From Chamaelirium japonicum (lineage: Eukaryota; Streptophyta; Magnoliopsida; Liliales; Melanthiaceae), in contig OX393556.1 of the NCBI GenBank assembly GCA_947650365.1, forward strand, positions 80,356,579 through 80,420,578: a DNA stretch of 64,000 nucleotides, given 5' to 3'. Below, one piece after another: positions 53,625 through 63,983 of this stretch (positions are counted from its first letter, which is position 1; each line of letters starts with the position of its first letter). Position numbers and translations under genes: made by a program. Below the pieces are notes generated by a model. It did no database searches. It saw only the letters and a program-made list of their open reading frames with translations, and had not been told where the DNA came from.

Positions 53625-55206
53625 CACGAATGTATCCATTCTAATTCATTCGTACGATCCATTCTAATTCATTAATATGATCCATTCTAATTCATTCGTA
53701 CGATCCATTCTAATTCATATGCACAAAGGTATCCATTCTAATCCATTCGTAGGATCCATTCTAATCCATTCGTACGATCCATTCTAATTCATTCGTACGA
53801 TCCATTCTAATTCATTCGCTCGAATGTATCCATTCTAATCCATTCGTATGATCCATTCTAATCCATTCGTACGATCCATTCTAATTCATTCGCATGAATG
53901 TAACCATTCTAATTCATTCATTTGATCCATTCTAATTCATTCGTACGATCCATTCTAATTCATTCGTCCAATCCTTTCTAATTCATTCGCACGAATGTAT
54001 CCATTCTAATTCATTCGTACGATCCATTCTAATTCATTCGTACAATCCATTCTAATTCATTCGCACGAATGTATCCATTCTAGTTCATTCGTACGATCCA
54101 TTCTAATTCATTCGTACGATCCATTCTAATTCATTCGCACGATCCATTCTAATTCATTTGTACGATCAATTCTAATTCATTCGCACGAATGTATCCATTC
54201 TAATGCATTCATACGATCCATTCTAATTCATTCGTACGATCCATTCTAATTCATTCAAACGGTCCATTCTAATTCATTCGTCCGATCCATTCTAATTCAT
54301 TCGCACGAATGTATCCATTCTAATTCATTTGTACGATCCATTCTAATTCATTCGTACGTCTAATTCATTCGTACGGTCCATTCTAATTCATTCGCACAAT
54401 CCATTCTATTTCATTCGTACGATCCATTCTAATTCATTCGTACGATCCATTCTAATTCATTCGTACGATCCATTCTAATTCATTCGGAAGATCCATTCTA
54501 ATTCATTCGTACGATCCATTCTAATTCATTCTTACGATCCATTCTAATACATTCGTATGATCCATTCTAATTCATTCGTACAATCCATTCTAATTCATTC
54601 ATACAATCCATTCTAATTCATTCGCACGAATGTATCCATTCTAATTATTTCATACGATCCATTCTAATTCATTCGTATGATCCATTCTTATTCATTCGCA
54701 CGATCCAGTCTAATGGATTCGCACGATCCATTCTAATTCATTCGCACGAATGTATCCATTCTAATTCATTCGTACGATCCATTCTAATTCATTAATATGA
54801 TCCATTCTAATTCATTCGCACGATCCATTCTAATTCATTCGTACGATCCATTCTAATTCATTCGTACGATCCATTCTAAATCATTCGCACGATCCATTGT
54901 AATTCATTCGTACAATCTATTCTATTTCATTCGTACGATCCATTCTTACTCATTCGTATTATCCATTCTAATTCATTCGGACGAATGTATCCATTCTAAT
55001 TTATTCGTACGATCCATTCTAATTCATTCGTACGATCCATTCTAATTCATTCGTACGATCCATTCTAATTCATTCGTCCGATCCATTCTAATTCATTCGC
55101 ACGAATGTATCCATTCTAATTCATTCGTATGGTCCATTCTAATTCATTCGCACAATCCATTCTATTTCATTCGTATGATCCATTCTTACTCATTCGTATG
55201 ATCCAT
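53625..55206 (-). repeat. Satellite block 67 (R)
   Basis: Composite: starts like block 9 with a complete R marker near 53716, has a unit cut short (TACGTCTAATTC) near 54354, then from about 54540 repeats block 13. Ends at K1. Confidence 0.95.
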
Positions 55207-56060
55207 TATGGATACATTCGTGCGAATGAATTAGAATGGATCATACGAATGAGTAAGAATGGATCGTACGAATGAAATAGAATGGATTGTGCGAATGAAT
55301 TAGAATGGATCGTACGAATAAATTAGAATGGATCGTGTGAAAGAATTAGAATGGATTGTATGAATGAATTAGAATAGATCGTATGAATGAATTAGAATGG
55401 ATCGTACGAATGAATTAGAATGGATCGTACGAATGAACTAGAATAGATACATTCATGCAAATGAATTAGAATGGATCGTACGAATGAATTAGAATGGATC
55501 GTACGAATGAATTAGAATGGATCGTACGAATGCACGATCAATGCTAATTCATTCGTTCGATCAATTCTAATTCATTAGCACGATCCATTCTAATTCATTC
55601 GTACGATCCATTCTAATTCATTCGCACGATCCATTCTAATATATTCGTACGATCCATTCTAGTTCTTTCACACGATCCATTCTAATTCATTCGTACGATC
55701 CATTCTAATTCATTCGTACGATCTATTCTAATTCATTCGTACGATCCATTCTAATTTCATTCGTACGATCCATTCTAATTCATTCGCTCGAATATATCGA
55801 TTCTAATCCATTCGTACGATCCATTCTAATCCATTCGTACGATCCATTCTAATTCATTCGCATGAATGTAACCATTCTAATTCATTTATTTGATCCATTC
55901 TAATTCATTCGTACGATCCATTCTAATTCATTCGTCCGATCCATTCTTATTCATTCGCACGAATGTATCCATTCTAATCCATTCGTAAGATCCATTCTAA
56001 TTCATTCGTACGATCCATTCTAATTCATTAATATGATCCATTCTAATTCATTCGTACGAT
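54540..56060. repeat. Further partial copy (R-F-R segment)
   Basis: The order AGTCTAATGGATTCG, AATTCATTAATATG, K1 switch (55206), short F block of 326 bp, J5 switch (55532) and TTAGCACGATC units repeats 12.85-14.34 kb, 29.9-31.45 kb and 49.9-51.4 kb. It ends near 56060 where an ATTTGATCC unit replaces the expected CATATGCACAAAGG marker. The edges are approximate. Confidence 0.8.
55207..55532 (+). repeat. Satellite block 68 (F)
   Basis: Same length as block 60 and the same variant order. Ends at a J5 switch with GATCAATG. Confidence 0.95.
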
Positions 56061-56474
56061 CCAATCTAATTAATTCATTTGATCCATTCTAATTCATTCG
56101 TACGATCCATTCTAATTCATTCGTACAATCCATTCTATTTCATTCGTACGATCCATTCTTACTCATTCGTATGATCCATTCTAATTCATTCGTATAATCC
56201 ATTCTAATTAATTCGTACGATCGATTCTAATTCATTCGTACGATCCATTGTAATTCATTCGTACGATCCATTCTAATTCATTCGCACGAATGTATCCATT
56301 CTAGTTCATTCGTACGATCCATTCTAATTCATTCGTACGATACATTCTAATTCATTCGCACGATCCATTCTAATTCATTCGTACGATCCATTCTAATTCA
56401 TTCATACGATCCATTCTAATTCATTCGTACGATCCATTCTAATTCATTCGTACAATCTATTCTAATTCATTCGT
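55533..56474 (-). repeat. Satellite block 69 (R)
   Basis: First half repeats block 15. After about 56060 it runs like the ends of blocks 3 and 53. Ends at the K5 palindrome (56468-56481). Confidence 0.95.
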
Positions 56475-57368
56475 ACGAATGGATACATTCGTGTGAATGA
56501 ATTAGAATGGATCGTACGAATGAGTAAGAATGGATCGTACGAATGAAATAGAATGAATTGCACGAATGAATTAGAATGGATCGTACGAATGAATTAGAAT
56601 GGATCGTGTGAAAGAATTAGAATGGATTGTATGAATGAATTAGAATGGATCGTGCGAATGAATTAGAATGGATCGTACGAATGAATTAGAATGGATCGTA
56701 CGATTGAACTAGAATTGATCGTACGAATGAATTAGAATGGATCATACGAATTAATTAGAATGGATCGTACGAATGAATTCGAATGGATACATTCGTGCGA
56801 ATGAATTAGAATGGATCGTACGAATGAATTAGAATGGATCGTACGAATGAATTAGAATGTATACATTTGTGCGAATGAATTAGAATGGATCGTACGAATG
56901 AATTAGAATGGATCGTATGAATGAAATAGAATGGATCGTACGAATGAATTAGAATGGATCGTGCGAATGAATTAGAATGGATCGTACGAATGAATTAGAA
57001 TGGATCGTACGAATGAACTAGAATGGATACATTCGTGCGAATGATTTAGAATGGATCGTACGAATGAATTAGAATGGATCGTACGAATGAATTAGAATGG
57101 ATCTTACGAATGAATTAGAATGGATCGTACGAATGAATTAGAATGGATCGTACGAATGAATTAGAATGGATACATTCGTGCGAATGAATTAGAATGGATC
57201 GGACGAATGAATTAGAATGGATCGTACGAATGAATTCGAATGGATCGTACGAATGAATTAGAATGGATCGTGTGAAAGAATTAGAATGGATTGTATGAAT
57301 GAATTAGAATGGATCGTATGAATGAATTAGAATGGATCGTGCGAATGAATTCGAATGGATCGTACGAA
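56475..57368 (+). repeat. Satellite block 70 (F)
   Basis: Starts like blocks 4 and 54. Carries the ordered cassette GAACTAG, 28-mer, CTTACG, 28-mer, CGGACG near 57010-57205. Ends at J1. Confidence 0.95.
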
Positions 57369-58023
57369 TTCATTCTAATTCATTCATACAATCCATTCGA
57401 ATTCTTTCACACGATCTATTCTAATTCATTCGTACGTTCCATTCTAATTCATTAGCACGATTCATGCTAATTTATTCGTTCGATCAATTCTAATTCATTA
57501 GCACGATCCATTCTAATTCATTCGTACGATCCATTCTAATTCATTCGCACGATCCATTCTAATTCATTCGCACGATCCATTCTAATTCATTCATAGGATC
57601 CATTCTAATTCATTCATACGATCTACGCTAATTCTTTCGCACGAATGCATCCATTCTAATTCATTCGCACGAATGTATCCATTCTAATTCATTCGTACGA
57701 TCCATTCTAATTCATTCGTACGATCCATTCGAATTCATTCGCACGATCCATTCTAATTCATTCATATGATCCATTCTAATTCATTCATACAATTCATTCT
57801 AATTCTTTCACACGATCCATTCTAATTCATTCGTACGATCCATTCTCATTCATTCGTACAATCCATTCTATTTCATTCGTTCGATCCATTCTTACTCATT
57901 CGTATGATCCATTCTAATTCATTCGTATGATCCATTCTAATTCATTCGTACGATCCATTCTAATTCATTCGTACGATCCATTCTAATTCATTCGCACGAA
58001 TGTATCCATTCTAGTTCATTCGT
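57369..58023 (-). repeat. Satellite block 71 (R)
   Basis: Matches the first part of block 53, with CTACGCTAATTCTTTCG near 57612. Ends at a K5-like switch where the F side reads CGTACGAAAG. Confidence 0.95.
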
Positions 58024-58826
58024 ACGAAAGAATTAGAATGGATCGTACGAATGAATTAAAATGGATCGTACGAATGAATTAGAATGGATCGTACGAATGA
58101 ATTAGAATGGATCGTACGAATGAATTAGAATGGATCGTATGAATGAATTAGAATGGTTACATTCATGCGAATGAATTAGAATGGATCATACGAATGGATT
58201 AGAATGGATCGTACGAATGGATTAGAATGGATACATTCGAGCGAATGAATTAGAATGGATCGTACGAATGAATTAGAATGGATCTTACAAATGGATTAGA
58301 ATGGATCCTATGAATGGATTAGAATGGATACCTTTGTGCATATGAATTAGAATGGATCGTACGAATGAATTAGAATGGATCATATGAATGAATTAGAATG
58401 GATCGTGTGAAAGAAATAGAATGGATTGTATGAATGAATTAGAATAGATCGTATGAATGAATTAGAATGGATCGTACGAATGAATTAGAATGGATCGTAC
58501 GAATGAATTAGAATGGATCGTACGAATGAATTAGAATGGATACATTCGTGCGAATGAATTAGAATGGATACATTTGTGCGAAAAAATTAGAATAGATTGT
58601 ATGAATGAATTAGAATGGATCCTATGAATGAATTAGAATGGATCGTGCGAATGAATTAGAATGGATCGTACGAATGAAATAGAATGGATCGTGCTAATGA
58701 ATTAGAATTGATCGAACGAATGAATTAGCATGGATCGTGCTAATGAATTAGAATGGAACGTACGAATGAATTAGAATGGATCGTGTGATTGAATTAGAAT
58801 GGATTGTATGAATGAATTAGAATGAA
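58024..58826 (+). repeat. Satellite block 72 (F)
   Basis: Holds the GGTTACATTCATGCG unit near 58155, F marker near 58328, and the GTGCTAATG/GATCGAACG run before J2, as in blocks 24 and 46. Confidence 0.95.
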
Positions 58827-59341
58827 TTCGTACGATCCATTCGAATTCATTCGCACGATCCATTCTAATTCATTCATATGATCCATTCTAATTCATTCGT
58901 ACGATCCATTTTAATTCATATGCGCAAAGGTATCCATTCTAATCCATTCGTAGGATCCATTCTAATTCATTCGTACGATCCATTCTAATTCATTCGTACG
59001 ATCCATTCTAATTAATTCGCTCGAATGTATCCATTCTAATCCATTCGTACGATCCATTCTAATTCATTCGTAAGATCCATTCTAATTCATTCGTACGATC
59101 CATTCTAATTCATTCGTACGATCCATTCTAATTCATTCGCACGAATGTATCTATTCTTGTTCATTCGTACGATCCATTCTAATTCATTCTTACGATCCAT
59201 TCTAATTCATTCGCACGATCCATTCTAATTCATTCGTACGATCAATTCTAATTCATTCGCACGATCCATTCTAATTCATTCGTACGATCAATTCTAATTC
59301 ATTCGCACGAATGTATCCATTCTAATTCATTCGTACGATCC
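58827..59341 (-). repeat. Satellite block 73 (R)
   Basis: R marker near 58918 reads CATATGCGCAAAGG. Ends at a K3 switch with CCTGGATTAG. Confidence 0.95.
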
Positions 59342-60247
59342 TGGATTAGAATGGATCATACGAATGAATTAGAATGGATCGTACGAATTAGTAAGAATGG
59401 ATCGTACGAATGAAATAGAATGGATTGCACGAATGAATTAGAATGGATCGTACGAATGAATTAGAATGGATCGTGTGAAAGAATTAGAATGGATTGTATG
59501 AATTAATTAGAATGGATCGTACGAATGAATTAGAATGGATCGTACGAAGGAATTAGAATGGATCGTACGAATGAATTAGAATGGATCGTACGAATGAATT
59601 AGAATAGATTGTACGAATGAATTAGAATGGATCGTACGAAGGAATTAGAATAGATCGTACGAATGAATTAGAATGGATATATTCGTGAAAATGAATTAGA
59701 ATGGATCGTATGAATGTATTAGAATGGATCGTATGAGTGAATTAGAATGGATCATACGAATGAATTAGAATGGATCGTATGAATGAATTAGAATGGATCG
59801 TGCGAAAGAATTAGAATGCATTGTATGAATGAATTAGAATGGATCGTATGAATGAATTAGAATGGATCGTGCGAATGAATTCGAATGGATCGCATGATCC
59901 ATTCAAATAGAATGGATCGTATGAATGAATTAGAATGGATCGGGCGAATGAATTAGAATGGATTGTAGGAATGAATTAGAATGGATCGTATGAATGAATT
60001 AGAATGGATTGTATGAATGAATTAGAATGGATCGTGCGAATGAATTAGAATGGATCGTACGAATGAATTAGAATGGATCGTACGAATGAATTAGAATGGA
60101 TCATACGAATAAATTAGAATGGATCATACGAATGAGTAAGATTGGATCGTTCGAATGAAATAGAATAGATTGTACGAATGAATTAGAATGGATACATTCA
60201 TGCGAATGAATTAGAATGGATCGGACGATTGAATTAGAATGGATCGT
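59342..60247 (+). repeat. Satellite block 74 (F)
   Basis: Left half resembles 4230-4600. Right half has the mismatched GCAT hairpin and following units of block 12. Ends at GATCGTACGATTC, a J4-like palindrome. Confidence 0.95.
59879..59908. repeat. 13-bp hairpin with one mismatch
   Basis: Same element as at 11682, but the right arm reads CATTCAAAT instead of CATTCGAAT, a G-to-A change at a CpG. The following units (to about 60180) also match 11712-11990. Confidence 0.9.
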
Positions 60248-60431
60248 ACGATTCATTCTAATTCATTCGTACGATCCATTCTAATACATTCGTACGATTC
60301 ATGCTAATTCATTCGCACGATCCATTCTAATTCATTCGTACGATCCATTCTTATTCATTCATACGATCCATTCTAATTCATTCACACAATCCATTCTAAT
60401 TCATTCGTACAATCCATTCTAATTCATTCGT
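60248..60431 (-). repeat. Satellite block 75 (R)
   Basis: Eight R units matching 43010-43150. Ends at CATTCGTATGAATG, a K5 palindrome with one CpG change. Confidence 0.94.
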
Positions 60432-61422
60432 ATGAATGGATCGTACGAATGAATTAGAATGGATCGTGTGAAAGAATTAGAATGGATTGTATGAATGAAT
60501 TAGAATGGATCGTACGAATGAATTAGAATGGATCGTACGAAGGAATTATAATACATCGTACGAATGAATTAGAATAGATCGTACGAATGAATTAGAATGG
60601 ATCGTACGAAGGAATTAGAATGGATCGTACGAATGAATTAGAATGGATATATTCGTGCAAATGAATTAGAATGGATCATATGAATGTATTAGAATGGATC
60701 GTATGAGTGAATTAGAATGGATAGTACGAATGAATTAGAATGGATCGTATGAATGAATTAGAATGGATACATTCGTGTGAATGAATTAGAATGGATCGTA
60801 TGAATGAATTAGAATAGATTTTGTGAATGAATTAGAACTGATCGTACGAATGAATTAGAATGGATACATTCGTGCGAATGAATTAGAATGGATTGTATGA
60901 ATGAATTAGAATGGATCATACGAATGAACTAGAATGGATACATTCGTGCGAATGAATTAGAATGGATCGTACGAATGAATTAGAATGGATCGTACGAATG
61001 AATTAGAATTGATCTCACGAATGAATTAGAATGGATCGTACGAATGAATTAGAATGGATCGTACGAATGAATTAGAATGGATACATTCGTGCGAATGAAT
61101 TAGAATGGATCAGACGAATGAATTAGAATGGATCGTACGAATGAATTAGAATGGATCGTACGAATGAATTAGAATGGATCGTACGAATAAATTAGAATGG
61201 ATACATTCGTCCGAATGAATTAGAATGGATCATACGAATGAGTAAGAATGGATCGTACGAATGAAATAGAATAGATTGTACGAATGAATTAGAATGGATC
61301 CTACGAATGAATTAGAATGGATCGTGTGAAAGAATTATAATGGATTGTATGAATGAATTAGAATGGATCGTATGAATGAATTAGAATGGATCGTGCGAAT
61401 GAATTCGAATGGATCGTACGAA
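60432..61422 (+). repeat. Satellite block 76 (F)
   Basis: Left half repeats 4330-4760 (GATTTTGTG near 60827). Right half carries the GTCCGAATG, GAGTAAG, GAAATAG, CCTACG and GTGTGAAAG run that precedes most J1 switches. Confidence 0.95.
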
Positions 61423-62358
61423 TTCATTCATACAATCCATTCTAATTCTTTCACACGATCCATTCTAATTCATTCGTACGTTCCATTCTAATTCATTAGC
61501 ACGATCCATGCTAATTCATTCGTTCGATCAATTCTAATTCATTAGCACGATCCATTCTAATTCATTCGTACGATCCATTCTAATTCATTCGCACGATCCA
61601 TTCTAATTCATTCATATGATCCATTCTAATTCATTCATACAATCCATTCTAATTCATTCGCACGAATGTATCCATTCTAATTCATTCGTACGATCAGTTC
61701 TAATTCATTCACAAAATCTATTCTAATTAATTCGTAAGATCCATTCTAATTCATTAACACGAATGTATCCATTCTAATTCATTCATACGATCTATTCTAA
61801 TTCATTCGTACAATCCATTCTAATTCACTCATACGATCCATTCTAATACATTCATACGATCCATTCTAATTCATTTGCACAAATATATCCATTCTAAATC
61901 ATTCGTACGATCCATTCTAATTCCTTCGTACGATCCATTCTAATTCACTCGTACGATCTATTCTATTTCATTCGTACGATCCATTCTTACTCATTCGTAC
62001 GATCCATTCTAATTCATTCGTACGATCCATTCTAAATCATTCGCACGAATGTATCCATTCTAATTCATTCGTTCGATCAATTCTAATTCATTAGCACTAT
62101 CCATTCTAATTCATTCGTACGATCCATTCTAATTCATTCGCACGATCCATTCTAATTCATTCGTAAGATCCATTCTAATTCATTCGTACGATCCATTCTA
62201 ATTCATTCGTACGATCCATTCTAAATCATTCGCACGAATGTATCCATTCTAGTTCATTCGTACGATCCATTCTAATTCATTCATACAATCCATTCTAATT
62301 TATTCGCACGAATGTATCCATTCTAATTCATTCGTACGATCAGTTCTAATTCATTCGT
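61423..62358 (-). repeat. Satellite block 77 (R)
   Basis: R units with TTAGCACG and TTCGTTCGATCAATTC markers twice. A unit reading TTAACACG lies near 61755. Ends at CATTCGTGCGAATG (62352-62365), the same type as the A/B boundary. Confidence 0.95.
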
Positions 62359-63959
62359 GCGAATGAATTAGAATGGATCCACCGAATGAGTTAGAATGGA
62401 TCATACGAATGAATTAGAATGGATTGTACGAATGAATTAGAATGGATTGTGCGAATGAATTAGAATGGATCGTATGAATGAATAAGAATAGATCGTACAA
62501 ATGAATTAGAATGGATCATACGAATGATTTAGAATGGATACATTCGTGCGAATGAATTAGAATGGATCATACGAATGAGTAAGAATGGATCGTACGAATG
62601 AAATAGAATGGATTATACGAATGAATTAGAATGGATTCGTACGAATGAATTAGAATGGATACATTCGTGCGAATGAATTAGAATGGATCATACGAATGAG
62701 TAAGAATGGATCGTACGAATGAAATAGAATAGATTGTACGAATGAATTAGAATGGATCCTACGAATGAATTAGAATGGATCGTGTGAAAGAAATAGAATG
62801 GATTGTATGAATGAATTAGAATGGATCGTATGAATGAATTAGAATGGATCATACGAATGAATTAGAATAGATCGTACGAATGAATTAGAATGGATCGTAT
62901 GAAGGAATTAGAATGGATCGTACGAATGAATTAGAATGGATATATTCGTGCAAATGAATTAGAATGGATCGAATGAATGTATTAGAATGGATCGTATGAG
63001 TGAATTAGAATGGATCGTACGAATGAATTAGAATGGATCGTATGAATGAATTAGAATGGATATATTCGTGTGAATGAATTAGAATGGATCGTATGATTGA
63101 ATTAGAATAGATTTTGTGAATGAATTAGAACTGATCGTACGAATGAATTAGAATGGATACATTCGTGCGAATGAATTAGAATGGATTGTATGAATGAATT
63201 AGAATGGATCGTACGAATGAATTAGAATGGATCGTATGAGTGAATTAGAATGGATACGAAGGAATTAGAATGGATTGTACGAAGGAATTAGAATGGGTCA
63301 TACGAATGAAATAGAATGGATCGTACGAATGAATTAGAATGGATCGTACGAAGGAATTAGAATGGATCGTACGAAGGAATTAGAATGGATCGTACGAATG
63401 AATTAGAATGGATATATTCGTGCAAATGAATTAGAATGGATCGTATGAATGAATTAGAATGGATCGTATGAGTGAATTAGAACGGATAGTACGAATGAAG
63501 TAGAATGGATCGTATGAATGAATTAGAATGGATACATTCGTGCAAATGAATTAGAATGGATCGTATGAATGAATTAGAATAGATTGTGCGAATGAATTAG
63601 AATGGATCATACGAATGAATTAGAATGGATACATTCGTGCGAATAAATTAGAATGGATTGTATGAATGAATTAGAATGGATCGTACGAATGAATTAGAAT
63701 GGATCGTACGAATGAATTAGAATAGATTGCGCGAATGAATTAGAATGGATCATACGAATGAATTAGAATGGATCGTACGAAGGAATTAGAATGGATCATA
63801 CGAATGAATTAGAATAGATCGTACGAATGAATTAGAATGGATCGTACGAAGGAATTAGAATGGATCGTACGAATGAATTAGAATGGATCATATGATGAAT
63901 TAAAATGGATCATACGAATGAGTAAGAATGGATCGTATGAATGAATTAGATTGGATCGT
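62359..63959 (+). repeat. Satellite block 78 (F)
   Basis: Starts with GATCCACCGAATGAG near 62378 as in block 12, then repeats the module of 4430-4900 (GATTTTGTG near 63112, GGATACGAAGG near 63252). A unit short by one base (CATATGATGAATT) lies near 63889. Ends at CGTACG. Confidence 0.95.
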
Positions 63960-63983
63960 ACGATCCATTCTAATTCATTAGCA
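63960..63983 (-). repeat. Satellite block 79 (R), one unit
   Basis: A single R unit between F blocks, forming the left part of the edge inverted repeat. Confidence 0.85.
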
